Assembly: GCF_009910675.1 (NCBI RefSeq)
Contig: NZ_RSEJ01000004.1
Location: forward strand, 232,854 to 296,853
Length of the DNA stretch: 64,000 nucleotides
Source: Photobacterium alginatilyticum
GTDB lineage: Bacteria; Pseudomonadota; Gammaproteobacteria; Enterobacterales; Vibrionaceae
Direction of reading: 5' to 3'
The notes below the pieces were generated by a model that was not told the origin of the DNA, did not search any database, and saw only the letters and a program-made list of their open reading frames with translations. Within the stretch, counting starts at the first letter, position 1. Each line of letters begins with the position of its first letter. Below, one piece after another: positions 47,100 through 56,926 of the stretch. A program made the position numbers and the translations under genes.

Positions 47100-47735
47100 T
47101 CACGATGCGGTTACCCATAGGATATGTGCATCCTCTTTACTTATAGACACCAGCATATGCCCCATTGTGGCATCGTAGTAAACGGAGTCACCTTCTTTGA
47201 GCTGCACCGGCTCGTAGAATTCAGAGAAGAAAGTGATCTCGCCGGAGAGAACAAGCAGAAACTCTTCGCCGTCATGGCGGATCCAGTCTGAATAGTCCTC
47301 AAACTGACGGGCTCTTACCCGTGATTTGAACGGCATCATCTTCTTCTTGGTCAACTGTGTGGCCAGCAACTCATGCTCATAGGTCGTTGTCGGGTGAGGT
47401 TTGCCTTCATCCTGACGGGTAATGTCTCGACGACCCGTTGCCTTAATCTGCTTGGGAGGCGCAAATAGCTGAGGAATATCAATTTCCAGGCCGCCAGCCA
47501 ACTTTTGCATAGCCTGAAATGTCGGGGAAATTTGCTCGTTCTCAATCTTTGAGAGCGTCGAACGGGCCAAACCAGTACGCTTGCTGGCTTCTTCCAGTGT
47601 CAGGCCATGGGCCATCCGGATTTCTTTGAGTCGCTTGCCGAGTTTCAGCGGTTCAATTTTTTCGTCTTTATCTGCACCCTGTTCTTTCGCCACCGTCATC
47701 GATGGGTAGACATCAAGCTGTTGTTCGTCACTCAT
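47100..47735 (-). CDS. XRE-cupin transcriptional regulator of the glycine locus
   Basis: A 211-residue regulator. Residues 30-85 are an XRE-type helix-turn-helix (GKRLKEIRMAHGLTLEEASK and RTGLARSTLSKIENEQISPT). Residues 135-210 are a cupin (RHDGEEFLLVLSGEITFFSE, LKEGDSVYYDATMGHMLVS). In this architecture the cupin usually senses a small molecule, plausibly glycine or a related metabolite here. It lies between gcvT and the divergent glyA-gcvH-gcvP genes, as in Vibrio cholerae. Palindromic AAAC-N3-GTTT elements lie in its own promoter region and before gcvT, suggesting autoregulation and control of gcvT. Confidence 0.88.
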   Translation of the reverse strand: MSDEQQLDVYPSMTVAKEQGADKDEKIEPLKLGKRLKEIRMAHGLTLEEASKRTGLARSTLSKIENEQISPTFQAMQKLAGGLEIDIPQLFAPPKQIKATGRRDITRQDEGKPHPTTTYEHELLATQLTKKKMMPFKSRVRARQFEDYSDWIRHDGEEFLLVLSGEITFFSEFYEPVQLKEGDSVYYDATMGHMLVSISKEDAHILWVTAS

Positions 47736-47834
47736 TACATCCCTCCTTGGTACTACTGATACTTCATTTTGGCATAGCCGATCGGAAACTTAAAAGTCAT
47801 ACGAATAAAAAAGTTTGACCCATGCATCATATTT

Positions 47835-47860
47835 GAAACAAAGTTTCCAAAAGGAAACTT
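47835..47860. promoter_or_regulatory. XRE-regulator operator-like palindromes
   Basis: GAAACAAAGTTTC (47835-47847) fits the AAAC-N3-GTTT motif. It overlaps a second palindrome, AAGTTTCC then GGAAACTT (47841-47860). Another GGAAACTT is at 47784-47791. They sit upstream of the XRE-cupin gene. Confidence 0.5.
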
Positions 47861-48068
47861 CAACTTTTCTGCTTCCTTTTTGACCGCCAAACAGGGCAAT
47901 AATTGCACTGCGGCACATTCCTTTCTCCCACATTACCTCATTTGCAAAATACTTACAAAACCCTTACTGCAGCTGGGCTTGTTACCAAATTTAACCACAT
48001 CGCAACAGCGACGTTAAACATAATGATGACTAAGAAATTGGCCTTTTGACAGAAATTCACATGACAAG

Positions 48069-48084
48069 ACGCAAACGTTTGCTT
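48069..48084. promoter_or_regulatory. PurR operator upstream of glyA
   Basis: ACGCAAACGTTTGCTT matches the 16-base PurR consensus ANGCAANCGNTTNCNT at every fixed position. A TTGACA element lies 18 bases upstream. PurR represses purine and one-carbon genes, including glyA and gcv in enteric bacteria, when hypoxanthine or guanine is plentiful. Confidence 0.75.
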
Positions 48085-48309
48085 AAAATGTGCGACACTA
48101 AAGTGGACGATGTTCCACTATTGGAAATTTTCGTTTGATCGGCTATCTATAGAAAGGTATGTTACGCAGTTGTTAGGGTCAGTTAGACATTCAGAATCAT
48201 TTTTTCGTCTGATTAGGGCAATAAGCTGCAGATATTATCCATAACAACAAAACAGCCAACGGCTCTGGAAATGGAACACCCACTAGGGCGCACTTGAGGA
48301 TAACGTGAA

Positions 48310-49605
48310 ATGAAAGCTTCATACCAAAACCACGATTTAGAAATGTTCTTCTCCACCAATCTTGCTCAGGTGGACGGAGCAGTCAACGCAGGCATCGAGG
48401 CAGAACTAAACCGCCAGAACCAGCAAATCGAGCTGATTGCCTCTGAGAACATCGTTTCTAAAGCGGTTATGCAAGCACAAGGTAGCTGTTTAACCAACAA
48501 ATACGCCGAAGGCTACGCAGGGCGCCGTTACTACGGTGGCTGTGAACATGTCGACGAAGTAGAGAAAATCGCCATTGCTCGTGCCAAACAACTTTTCCAG
48601 TGCGAGTACGTGAACGTTCAGCCACACTCTGGCGCCCAGGCCAACGGTGCAGTCATGCTAGCACTGCTTCAGCCGGGTGACACCATCCTGGGTATGTCTC
48701 TGGATGCCGGTGGCCACTTAACTCACGGTGCTCGCCCTGCCCTTTCCGGCAAGTGGTTCAATGCGGTTCAATACGGTGTCAGCGAAGGAAACTGCGAAAT
48801 CGACTACGACCAAGTGCGTGAGCTTGCTATCGAAAGCCAGCCTAAGATGATTATTGCCGGCGGTTCAGCCATTCCTCGTCAAATCGACTTTGCCAAGTTC
48901 CGCGCAATTGCCGACGAAGTTGGCGCATATCTGATGGTTGATATGGCACACATTGCCGGCCTAATCGCCGCAGGTGAACACCCTAACCCAATTCCACACG
49001 CTCACGTTGTAACCACTACAACGCACAAGACACTGCGTGGCCCTCGCGGCGGTATGATCCTGACTAACCACGAAGACATTAACAAGAAAATCAACTCAGC
49101 GGTATTCCCAGGCCTTCAAGGCGGTCCGCTGATGCATGTTATTGCCGGTAAAGCGGTTGCTCTGGGTGAAGCCCTGGAGCCTGAATTCAAACTGTACATT
49201 AAAAATGTGATCAACAACGCGAAAGTATTAGCAGAAGTCCTGCAAGCTCGCGGTTGCGATATTGTTACTGATGGTACAGATACGCACCTGATGCTGGTTG
49301 ACCTTCGTCCTAAGGACCTGAAAGGTAATCAGGTTGAAGAGGCACTGGAACGTGCAGGTATCACCTGTAATAAGAATGGCATCCCATTCGACCCAGAAAA
49401 GCCTATGGTTACATCAGGTATTCGTCTTGGTACACCAGCGGGCACAAGCCGCGGCTTTGGCTCTGAAGAGTTCAAACAAATCGGTGAGTGGATCGGCGAT
49501 GTACTTGACGGTCTGGTTGCCAACCAGGAAGACAACAGTGAAGTTGAGCAACGTGTGAAACAGCAGGTACAGAAACTGTGCAGCCGTTTCCCGCTATATC
49601 AGTAA
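48310..49605 (+). CDS. glyA: serine hydroxymethyltransferase
   Basis: A 431-residue PLP enzyme that interconverts serine and glycine with tetrahydrofolate. The PLP lysine is Lys240 in [16 protein letters not shown]. Other family segments are [39 protein letters not shown] and [15 protein letters not shown]. The N-terminus ([20 protein letters not shown]) is longer than that of the Escherichia coli enzyme. It is followed 109 bases later by gcvH. Clustering with glycine cleavage genes suggests a catabolic or balance role, distinct from a housekeeping glyA elsewhere. GAGGA precedes the ATG. Confidence 0.95.
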   Translation: MKASYQNHDLEMFFSTNLAQVDGAVNAGIEAELNRQNQQIELIASENIVSKAVMQAQGSCLTNKYAEGYAGRRYYGGCEHVDEVEKIAIARAKQLFQCEYVNVQPHSGAQANGAVMLALLQPGDTILGMSLDAGGHLTHGARPALSGKWFNAVQYGVSEGNCEIDYDQVRELAIESQPKMIIAGGSAIPRQIDFAKFRAIADEVGAYLMVDMAHIAGLIAAGEHPNPIPHAHVVTTTTHKTLRGPRGGMILTNHEDINKKINSAVFPGLQGGPLMHVIAGKAVALGEALEPEFKLYIKNVINNAKVLAEVLQARGCDIVTDGTDTHLMLVDLRPKDLKGNQVEEALERAGITCNKNGIPFDPEKPMVTSGIRLGTPAGTSRGFGSEEFKQIGEWIGDVLDGLVANQEDNSEVEQRVKQQVQKLCSRFPLYQ

Positions 49606-49714
49606 TCCTCTACGATTATTGATTACGACAAACCGAAATCTGTGGCCCGGTGCATTTCTAGACGGGCCTGTAAAAATAAACAAAATCTGCGGAAGCATTG
49701 CGCAAGGAGTAAAA

Positions 49715-50095
49715 ATGGAAAATACATTGAAGTTCGCTGAAAGCCATGAGTGGGTACGCGACAACGGTGACGGCACTATCACTATGGGTATCTCTAACCA
49801 CGCTCAGGGCCTACTAGGTGACGTTGTTTTCGTTGATCTTCCAGAAGTTGGTGACTCAACAGAAGCTGGAGAGACTTTCTCTCTCGTTGAATCTGTAAAA
49901 GCAGCCTCTGACATCTATGCGCCTGTAACCGGTGAAATTGTTGAAATCAACGAAGAGCTGGAAGACAGCCCAGAGCTGATCAACGAAGAACCGTACGAAG
50001 GCGGCTGGATTGCTAAGATCAAAGTGGCCGATGTTGAAGAGCTAAGCAAGCTTATCGACGGTGAGAAATACCTAGCGTCTATCGACGAAGATTAA
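49715..50095 (+). CDS. gcvH: glycine cleavage system H-protein
   Basis: A 126-residue lipoyl carrier. The start at 49715 follows AAGGAG; an earlier in-frame ATG at 49619 would add 32 unrelated residues. The lipoyl-accepting lysine is Lys62 in [15 protein letters not shown], and the N-terminal signature [10 protein letters not shown] is present. It shuttles the aminomethyl group between P-, T- and L-proteins. The L-protein (dihydrolipoyl dehydrogenase) is not encoded here and is usually shared with other dehydrogenases. It lies between glyA and gcvP in a probable operon. Confidence 0.97.
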   Translation: MENTLKFAESHEWVRDNGDGTITMGISNHAQGLLGDVVFVDLPEVGDSTEAGETFSLVESVKAASDIYAPVTGEIVEINEELEDSPELINEEPYEGGWIAKIKVADVEELSKLIDGEKYLASIDED

Positions 50096-50224
50096 TTGAA
50101 TACCGGCTTTTAGGTAACGAGAAAACAATTTCCGCTTAAAAGCCGTTTTCAACCTACTCTCGATGACTTCCCACTATTGCATCATGCTCAGGTGTAATAG
50201 GCAGTAACTGTTCAGGAAAGAACC

Positions 50225-53104
50225 ATGACCGACATGACTCTTCTAAATGCATTAAGTGACGATAAGGAATTCGCAGGTCGTCATAATGGCCCGGATTCAG
50301 CACAACAAAAAATCATGCTGGAAACTATCGGCGTAGCAAGCGTTGATCAGCTGATTGAAGAAACCGTCCCGGCGGCAATTCGTCTGCCAGAACCAATGAA
50401 GTTAGACCAGCCACAAAGCGAATCAGATATGCTTGCCAACCTTAAAGCAATGGCGAGCAAGAATATCATCAACCGCAGTTTTATCGGTCAGGGTTACTAC
50501 AACACCTTTACGCCAAACGTCATTCTGCGTAACGTCCTGGAAAATCCAGGTTGGTACACAGCCTATACCCCTTACCAGCCAGAAATCTCTCAGGGTCGCC
50601 TTGAGTCGCTGCTAAACTACCAGCAGATGATCATGGATCTAACTGGTATGGAGCTGGCTAACGCCTCGTTGCTCGATGAAGCGACAGCAGCAGCCGAAGC
50701 CATGACTCTGTGCCAGCGCGCGGGGAAAAACAAGAGCAAAGCATTCTTTGTATCAAACGACCTGCACCCGCAGACTGTAGATGTCGTTCGTACCCGTGCC
50801 GGTTATATCGGTATTGAAATCATCACTGGCTCTATCGACGAGCTGGACAACCACGACGTATTCGGCGCCTTGGTTCAGTACCCGGGCACCAGCGGTAACG
50901 TGGTCGACCTGACTGAAACTATCGAAAAAGCACACGCCAAGAAAACACTGGTTGCCGTTGCCTCGGATCTGCTTGCACTAACGCTTCTGAAATCACCTGG
51001 CGAAATGGGTGCCGACGTAGTTATCGGTAGTGCCCAGCGCTTCGGTGTACCAATGGGCTTCGGTGGTCCCCACGCTGGCTTCATGGCAACCAAAGATAAG
51101 CACAAGCGTACTATGCCTGGCCGTGTTATCGGCGTATCGAAAGATTCCAAAGATAACCAAGCCCTGCGTATGGCAATGCAGACGCGTGAGCAGCATATCC
51201 GTCGTGAGAAGGCGACGTCTAACATCTGTACCGCTCAGGCACTTCTGGCAAACATGGCTGCATTCTATGCCCTTTACCACGGTCCGGAAGGCCTGCGTAA
51301 AATCGGCCGCCGTGTCCACCACCTGACAGCAATTCTGGCGGCTGGCCTGCGCAACTCCGGTATCGAACTGACACATGACACCTTCTTCGACACCATTACG
51401 CTAAACACTGGCAAGAAAACGAACGAGTTCTACAAAAAAGCACTTGATGCAGGTATCAACCTTCGTAAGTATGACACTCAGCTTGGTATCAGCATTGACG
51501 AAACCACCAAGGTTGAAGATATCGAAGAGCTATTGGCTCTATTCAGCGGTAATGAACTGAAAGCATCCATGTTCACGGCTGATATCGCTTCTGACGAATT
51601 TGCAGCTATCCCAGAAAGCTGTCGTCGTACCAGCAAGTACCTGACGCACCCAGTATTCAGCGAGCACCACAGTGAAACGCAGATGATGCGTTACATGAAG
51701 AAGCTGGAAAACAAAGACTACTCACTGACTCACGGCATGATCCCGCTAGGCAGCTGTACCATGAAGCTGAATGCCGCAGCAGAGATGATCCCTGTCACTT
51801 GGCCTGAATTCGGAGCCCTGCACCCATTTGCTCCGGCTGATCAGGCGAAGGGCTATGCTGAACTGGCTGAGAAGTTCTCTGAAATGCTGTGCTCTGTAAC
51901 AGGCTACGATGCATTCTCGCTACAGCCTAACTCAGGTGCTCAGGGTGAGTATGCCGGCCTGATTGCAATTCAGCGTTACCACGAGTCAAACGGTGAGTCA
52001 CACCGTAACGTATGTTTGATCCCAAGCTCTGCACACGGCACTAACCCGGCTTCTGCGGCTATGGTATCGATGAAAGTCGTGGTTGTTGGCTGTGACGATC
52101 TGGGTAACATCGACGTTGAAGATCTGAAAGCGAAGATCGAAAAACACCGCGACAACCTATCGTGCATCATGATCACCTACCCTTCTACCCACGGTGTATA
52201 CGAAGAAGCCGTGCAGGAAGTGTGTGAACTGGTACACGAAGCTGGCGGTCAGGTTTACCTTGACGGTGCTAACATGAACGCCCAGGTTGGCCTAACCAGC
52301 CCTGGCTTCATCGGCTCTGATGTCTCGCACCTGAACCTGCACAAGACCTTCTGTATCCCACACGGTGGCGGCGGTCCGGGTATGGGTCCTATCGGTGTTA
52401 AATCGCACCTGGCTCCGTTCCTGCCGGGTCACACAGAAAACTCTGAAAGCAACAAGCCTCAGTACGCGGTATCAGCTGCTGAACTAGGTTCTGCTTCAAT
52501 CCTGCCAATCTCATACGCTTACATTGCGATGATGGGCGAAGAAGGCCTGACTGAAGCCACGAAACTGGCTATCCTTGGCGCAAACTACGTGATGGAGCGT
52601 CTACGTCCGCACTACCCTGTTCTGTACCGCGGTACGCACGGCCGAATTGCTCACGAATGTATTATCGACATTCGTCCAATCAAAGAAGCCTCTGGCATCT
52701 CTGAGGAAGACGTCGCGAAGCGTCTGATGGATTACGGCTTCCACGCGCCAACCATGTCATTCCCTGTTGCCGGTACACTGATGATCGAGCCAACAGAATC
52801 TGAAGATCTGGCTGAGCTGGATCGCTTCTGTGATGCGATGATCGCAATCCGCCACGAGATTGCCCGTGTTCAAGATGGCGAGTGGGATCTGGCAGACAAC
52901 CCGCTAGTCCACGCCCCACACACTCAGGCAGACTTGATGGAAGCCGAGTGGAACCGCAGCTACAGCCGTGAGCTAGGTTGCTTCCCGTCAAACCAGACCA
53001 AGGACGCCAAATACTGGCCGACGGTTAACCGGGTTGATAACGTATTCGGTGACCGTAACCTAGTATGTTCTTGCCCGGGTATTGAGAACTACATTGAAGA
53101 CTAA
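50225..53104 (+). CDS. gcvP: glycine dehydrogenase (decarboxylating), P-protein
   Basis: A full-length fused P-protein of 959 residues, with both halves of the ancestral homodimer. It decarboxylates glycine with PLP and loads the aminomethyl group on GcvH. The PLP lysine is Lys707 in [20 protein letters not shown]. The N-terminal half has [18 protein letters not shown] and [20 protein letters not shown]. The start follows CAGGAAAGAACC. The stop codon TAA is immediately followed by the terminal repeat of the 53105-56926 element, and the sequence CTAA that includes the stop is duplicated at the far end of that element. Confidence 0.97.
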   Translation: MTDMTLLNALSDDKEFAGRHNGPDSAQQKIMLETIGVASVDQLIEETVPAAIRLPEPMKLDQPQSESDMLANLKAMASKNIINRSFIGQGYYNTFTPNVILRNVLENPGWYTAYTPYQPEISQGRLESLLNYQQMIMDLTGMELANASLLDEATAAAEAMTLCQRAGKNKSKAFFVSNDLHPQTVDVVRTRAGYIGIEIITGSIDELDNHDVFGALVQYPGTSGNVVDLTETIEKAHAKKTLVAVASDLLALTLLKSPGEMGADVVIGSAQRFGVPMGFGGPHAGFMATKDKHKRTMPGRVIGVSKDSKDNQALRMAMQTREQHIRREKATSNICTAQALLANMAAFYALYHGPEGLRKIGRRVHHLTAILAAGLRNSGIELTHDTFFDTITLNTGKKTNEFYKKALDAGINLRKYDTQLGISIDETTKVEDIEELLALFSGNELKASMFTADIASDEFAAIPESCRRTSKYLTHPVFSEHHSETQMMRYMKKLENKDYSLTHGMIPLGSCTMKLNAAAEMIPVTWPEFGALHPFAPADQAKGYAELAEKFSEMLCSVTGYDAFSLQPNSGAQGEYAGLIAIQRYHESNGESHRNVCLIPSSAHGTNPASAAMVSMKVVVVGCDDLGNIDVEDLKAKIEKHRDNLSCIMITYPSTHGVYEEAVQEVCELVHEAGGQVYLDGANMNAQVGLTSPGFIGSDVSHLNLHKTFCIPHGGGGPGMGPIGVKSHLAPFLPGHTENSESNKPQYAVSAAELGSASILPISYAYIAMMGEEGLTEATKLAILGANYVMERLRPHYPVLYRGTHGRIAHECIIDIRPIKEASGISEEDVAKRLMDYGFHAPTMSFPVAGTLMIEPTESEDLAELDRFCDAMIAIRHEIARVQDGEWDLADNPLVHAPHTQADLMEAEWNRSYSRELGCFPSNQTKDAKYWPTVNRVDNVFGDRNLVCSCPGIENYIED

Positions 53105-53133
53105 TGTAGTGGTCTATTTAAAATTTGGACAAA
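53105..53133 (+). repeat. left terminal inverted repeat
   Basis: Begins TGTAGTGGTCTATTT directly after the gcvP stop codon and ends in TTTGGACAAA. A second GGACAAAC lies 20 bases further in and is part of a hairpin. Confidence 0.65.
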
Positions 53134-53140
53134 CCTAATA

Positions 53141-53172
53141 AAAAATGGACAAACTTCGGTTTGTCCATTTTT
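53141..53172 (+). terminator. terminator hairpin inside the left end
   Basis: AAAAATGGACAAAC and GTTTGTCCATTTTT form a perfect 14-bp stem with TTCG loop and flanking A/T runs. It can terminate gcvP transcription and leftward transcription from the element. It also reuses the GGACAAAC motif of the terminal repeat. Confidence 0.85.
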
Positions 53173-53191
53173 CTTTCTCTTATCGCGCTAA

Positions 53192-53518
53192 TCACTGTTC
53201 TATACATGTTTCCCTTTTTTCTGCTTCTTTTGCCAAAGTTGAAGCAACTACCTCTATCAATGCAGCTCTAGCATCGTCATAACCTTGATAAAGCCATGCA
53301 TTGAACTTAACGAAAACATATTTATTTCCTCCAGCTTCATCACGGGCTTGCAATTCATTCTCAATAAGCCGGATCATTGAGGATTTACCAACTCCCCATG
53401 CCCCCGAAACTCCTATCGATATAGGTCTTGATTGCGCTTGAATGATTATCTCTGCAACAGTTTTTGCAACACCATCAAAGTTTAAAAAGTCCTTATCGGC
53501 TTAGTTATCAGTCCACAT
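53192..53518 (-). pseudogene. truncated KAP-family NTPase, QatA-like
   Basis: From ATG at 53518 the strand reads MWTDN, a TAA at codon 6 (53501-53503), then ADKDFLNFDGVAKTVAEIII and so on. The Walker A motif follows (SIGVSGAWGVGKSSM), then KYVFVKFNAWLYQGYDDARA, and the frame stops after about 109 codons. This N-terminus is that of QatA, the KAP P-loop ATPase of the four-gene Qat anti-phage system, normally several hundred residues long. GAAGGTTGT is a fitting ribosome-binding site. The nonsense codon, the 3' truncation and the absence of qatB, qatC and qatD show a dead remnant. The QatA identification is from memory of the family. Confidence 0.7.
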
Positions 53519-53763
53519 ACAACCTTCATATAAGCACCTAATCTTATACAAACCAATTTGATATTGAGTTGATAAAGATCGATTAATTGGATAGTTATTG
53601 AAGGTATAAGTTTTCTACAACCATTTGGTGCTTTACATACTTTTACTAAGTTTGGGGCTAACCCTTGATAGGTTCTTTAATGACATCAGTCTACTTAGAT
53701 CAAATCCGGCTCTATCAACTGATAGATTGACTCTTACCTAATCCAATTACTTAATTGCATCTG

Positions 53764-54678
53764 TCAATGACTAGTACGGCAAACAGTAAAGCACTTTGGG
53801 CAAATGTAACCTTGTTTTACCGACCAAGTGGTGTGGCAGCTGGCACAACGATGATGAGTCCTTTCTTTTTTGGTTGACCGTATCTTCACCTCCGCCTCGG
53901 CCATAGCCCTAAAGCGACTGGCTTGCGAAACATCAGCTTTGACCCCACTTTTTTTATGCTCTAACTCCATTCTTAACGTCATGGCATTTAAGTGCTTCTC
54001 AGCAGACTCTTTAACTCTTTGGAACCTGGGATGAGATATCCATCTCTTCGACTTTAGATCCGTCCTCAGAAATTCCAGAAAAAGGTTTTTAAAAGGTTCC
54101 TGACCATCTTTCTTGCGGCTCTCTATGAATACCTTATGCAAAGCATCCAGTTTAATCTCAATGATTCCGCTTTTACTGTCTCTAAGCCACTCTAATTCGT
54201 GAGGAACGGTTCTATCTGGATGAGTGAAATAGATACAGAAATCGTAACCCGATATATCACCAACGATATCAACATGGTGCCCATGAAAAGTAGATTCCAC
54301 CTTGACATCCAGGAGGGTGATTTTACTCGAGGGTGTGATTAGGTATGGAACTTCAGCGTATTTGCCGCTTGAAGTCTTTTTGGCTAAGGTCTTTTTATAC
54401 TCAGGTAGTGCGATGGTCAAATTGTCTGATATCACTTGCCTTGCCATGAGGCGCAGTGAGAGATAAAAGTTGTAAACGCATTCCTCTTTTGTCTTGTCTT
54501 TAACCCCCTTGCTGCTGTGTGAGAAATGCCAAGCCTTTTCGTCACCCTGTTTAGCTACAAGCGGAGTACTACAAGAAGGGCAAATGCAGCCGCATTTTTT
54601 TCCGTTTTCAACTTCAGCCACATCAACCAAATTATTTGTGGACGTTTCCAAGCCGAACGGGATAAGTGTAAGTGACAT
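53764..54678 (-). CDS. CoiA-like protein with terminal zinc ribbons
   Basis: About 304 residues from ATG at 54678 (MSLTLIPFGLETST), with AGGGG upstream; a TTG two codons earlier is possible. Residues 25-60 hold a CoiA-type zinc-finger start (CICPSCSTPLVAKQGDEKAW followed by HFSH). The middle has a nuclease-like strand pattern (LLDVKVEST, HHVDIVGDI, IIEIKLD), compatible with the restriction-endonuclease-like fold of the CoiA family. The C-terminus carries a second zinc ribbon, CASCHTTWSVKQGYICPKCF. CoiA proteins take part in competence or DNA processing; relatives occur in defence islands. It is co-directional with the nuclease gene upstream, 262 bases away. Confidence 0.65.
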   Translation of the reverse strand: MSLTLIPFGLETSTNNLVDVAEVENGKKCGCICPSCSTPLVAKQGDEKAWHFSHSSKGVKDKTKEECVYNFYLSLRLMARQVISDNLTIALPEYKKTLAKKTSSGKYAEVPYLITPSSKITLLDVKVESTFHGHHVDIVGDISGYDFCIYFTHPDRTVPHELEWLRDSKSGIIEIKLDALHKVFIESRKKDGQEPFKNLFLEFLRTDLKSKRWISHPRFQRVKESAEKHLNAMTLRMELEHKKSGVKADVSQASRFRAMAEAEVKIRSTKKERTHHRCASCHTTWSVKQGYICPKCFTVCRTSH

Positions 54679-54940
54679 GTACAATCCCCTAAATACTGAC
54701 TTGATACCATGTTAACCAATACTCAACACGTTGCAACGATTAGATATCTATTACTGAGAGCCTACGTAACCACAGAAGTTAATGTTAATAGTCCCGGAAC
54801 AGAGGAACCGGAGTTTAACCGAAACATTCTTAATGCCCACAAATTTTTTGGCTGCCATCTCAACGAAAAAATGGACACAACGCCTTAATAGATTGCTTAT
54901 CAAGATTTCGTGTCCATATAGATAGATGATTGATAACGCT

Positions 54941-56470
54941 CTACATCACATCTGCAAATTCAGGAATTCTATCAGTTGTCGATAACTCACATTCAACAAG
55001 CTTTCCTTGTTTAAGCAATTGTTGTTTCTTCATTGCCTGTGTTTCGAAGTAGTCCTGAGCAACAGCGGTTTCGATAAATTCTACGGTGTGTTCGGTAAAT
55101 TCATGTACTGTCTGCTTAATTTCAGCTAACGACACATTAAAGAACTCTTTTCTTCTGTTCACCATATTTAGTCGTCGATGATCAAACGTATCATGTAGCC
55201 TTTTCTCTAACGTTGGTGCATCATCTGTATGAATCATCGCGTGTACGTCGAAGGTAAATGGTACTGAAGCATCGCCAAGCTCCTTAACGCGATCCATAGG
55301 TTCAAGGCGGCGTGTCATACCAATCTTGTAAACTTCTTCGCCAAATGAACCAATGTTTGAAATAATGTACACATGCCCACGCTTGGTTTGCTCTGCCATT
55401 GACTGAGCCCGCTGATGCTTCTGCTCGGCTTCAATTAAATCAGACTGTAATTGAGCAATCTTAGCTTCCAGGTCGGCTTTCGTATCATCCGTAGCTTTCT
55501 CTAGCTCTTTACGTGCTGTATCTAGAGCCTTCTGATAACGCTTCTCTTCCTTAATTGCTTCCGCTTCTGCTTTCTTTATCTCGGCTTCTATTCTAGCCTC
55601 TTCACGCATTTGAGCTTTAATCTCTGCTTGCTCTTCTTTTTCTCGTTGTTTTTTTTCATGATATTCATAGGTCATTTGCAACTCTTTTATCTTTTCTTTT
55701 AGGTAGTTACGTGTAATAAATATCGTATTTGTCTCATTTAACTTATTAATAGCATCAAACGCCTTCTTGATTCTCTCCTCCATCTTATTGACATTTTTCC
55801 AGGTACATTTTGCTATTGCAGCATCACATTCATTATTGAATGCTCTAGCCGTTAACCTAATCCCCCTATCAGTCATTTTTCTGCCTTCAGTTCTTGAACC
55901 ATGCACTTCCCACTCTGTAGAGCAGAAAATAGCACCTCGGGAGCTTTTTTCTCTTAACAATGCTTTTTGTCTATCCTTACACTTCTTGATCTCATCCTTG
56001 AATATCTCTGATGCATCAAAATCAAACTTTGGCTCATAGAAACCAAGTTCGATCAGCTCAATATCTTCACTAAAAATAGCAATTTGTTTAGTAAGGGCAT
56101 CATATGTACTCTTCTTACTCTTATAATCAACTCGGAGGTTTTTAATTTGATCTTCTATTGATTGTATTTCCCTATTTGCCTCATCTTTCTTACCTTCAAG
56201 ATGGCGCAATTCTTGACGATACCTCTCTTCTATCTCTTGCTTATCGGATACAAGTTGAACTTTAATTTTGTCGCATTCAGCTTCAATATCAATAACTTGA
56301 GAGTACTTTTCTTTGTATTCATCTAACAGGTTAGATTTAGTTTCGATATCACCTTTCAATTCTAGCAGTTCTTTCTGGAGCTTTTTTAGCTTGTTGCTGG
56401 CAACAATTCCAACCAATAGTAAGGCAACTACAGCAACTGTAATTACATGAAAAGTCGTTATTTGATCCAT
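54941..56470 (-). CDS. membrane-anchored DUF4041 / GIY-YIG nuclease (SNIPE-like)
   Basis: A 509-residue protein. One N-terminal membrane helix lies at residues 7-24 (FHVITVAVVALLLVGIVA), with a long coiled coil at 26-135. A DUF4041-type domain follows at about 138-265 (IELIELGFYEPKFDFDASEI, STEWEVHGSRTEGRKMTDRG), then a second coiled coil (265-362). The C-terminal T5orf172/MUG113 GIY-YIG nuclease (365-450) has GHVYIISNI, VYKIGMTRRLEP, and catalytic-type Glu422 in EKRLHDTF. This order, membrane helix plus DUF4041 plus GIY-YIG, is that of the anti-phage protein SNIPE, which cuts phage DNA as it enters at the inner membrane. All nuclease motifs appear intact. Function here is inferred from architecture. 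Confidence 0.85.
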   Translation of the reverse strand: MDQITTFHVITVAVVALLLVGIVASNKLKKLQKELLELKGDIETKSNLLDEYKEKYSQVIDIEAECDKIKVQLVSDKQEIEERYRQELRHLEGKKDEANREIQSIEDQIKNLRVDYKSKKSTYDALTKQIAIFSEDIELIELGFYEPKFDFDASEIFKDEIKKCKDRQKALLREKSSRGAIFCSTEWEVHGSRTEGRKMTDRGIRLTARAFNNECDAAIAKCTWKNVNKMEERIKKAFDAINKLNETNTIFITRNYLKEKIKELQMTYEYHEKKQREKEEQAEIKAQMREEARIEAEIKKAEAEAIKEEKRYQKALDTARKELEKATDDTKADLEAKIAQLQSDLIEAEQKHQRAQSMAEQTKRGHVYIISNIGSFGEEVYKIGMTRRLEPMDRVKELGDASVPFTFDVHAMIHTDDAPTLEKRLHDTFDHRRLNMVNRRKEFFNVSLAEIKQTVHEFTEHTVEFIETAVAQDYFETQAMKKQQLLKQGKLVECELSTTDRIPEFADVM

Positions 56471-56897
56471 CTTCCCAACCAGTCTATTTACAAACGGAGC
56501 GGTAAAACATAGCGTATATCAATCTATTGAATACGGAGGTAAATCACAGTTTTATATGCTTTCACAAGCTGAACCTTAAGAATCAAGTTTCCCAAACTCC
56601 ATCTAAGGCATTGTCTCTACAGCCTTTTCGCTATTGCGACTTAGCTACATTCCTTAAAATACACTAAAGAGCCATTCCAAACTGCTCGTGATCTCTAGCC
56701 AAGAATCATGGAGATAGGCTTGCAATATCAGGGAGGACTCCCTGACTCAGGACATCTTCTTGTTAAATTAAGTTACACTATGACACGCCTCCCCACTTAA
56801 AAAAATTCACCACAAAATCAGTCAATTAGCTTTGTCCAAATTTAAAATATATTAATAAACCAAATGGGGCTTTGTCAGGCCTGCACTGGCTAACCAC
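56471..56897. other. non-coding stretch inside the right end of the element
   Basis: About 430 bases with no supported gene. It contains the promoter region of the SNIPE-like gene and, at 56831-56849, an extra copy of the inner terminal-repeat arm. Confidence 0.5.
56831..56849 (-). repeat. internal copy of the terminal-repeat arm
   Basis: TTTGTCCAAATTTAAAATA is the inverse of 53115-53133 with one mismatch in 19. It lies 49 bases inside the outer right repeat, like a second transposase-binding site. Confidence 0.65.
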
Positions 56898-56926
56898 TTT
56901 GTCCAAAATTCAAATATCCCATCACA
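56898..56926 (-). repeat. right terminal inverted repeat
   Basis: Reads TTTGTCCAAAATTCAAATAT to ATCACA. Inverted, it matches the left end at 23 of 29 positions, including TGT at the tip. CTAA follows, as it precedes the left end. Confidence 0.6.

Larger units (their letters stand above)
47736..48309. other. divergent regulator-glyA promoter region
   Basis: About 570 bases. It holds palindromic regulator sites near 47784-47860 and a PurR-consensus operator at 48069-48084. A short AGTGGA/TCCACT hairpin lies at about 48110-48127. The glyA leader is long (over 200 bases) if transcription begins near the PurR site. Confidence 0.6.
53105..56926. mobile_element. transposase-less defence element with terminal inverted repeats
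   Basis: The ends at 53105-53133 and 56898-56926 are inverted copies matching at 23 of 29 bases; both begin TGT and end TTTGGACAAA inwards. Directly outside lies CTAA on both sides (53101-53104 and 56927-56930). A further copy of the inner arm lies at 56831-56849, 18 of 19 identical to the left end in inverted orientation. The segment holds a broken QatA-like gene, a CoiA-like gene and a SNIPE-like nuclease, but no transposase or integrase. Removal would restore an uninterrupted gcvP downstream region. The ends resemble IS3-family ends such as the one at 63853. It is either a non-autonomous transposon or the scar of a larger one. Confidence 0.6.
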
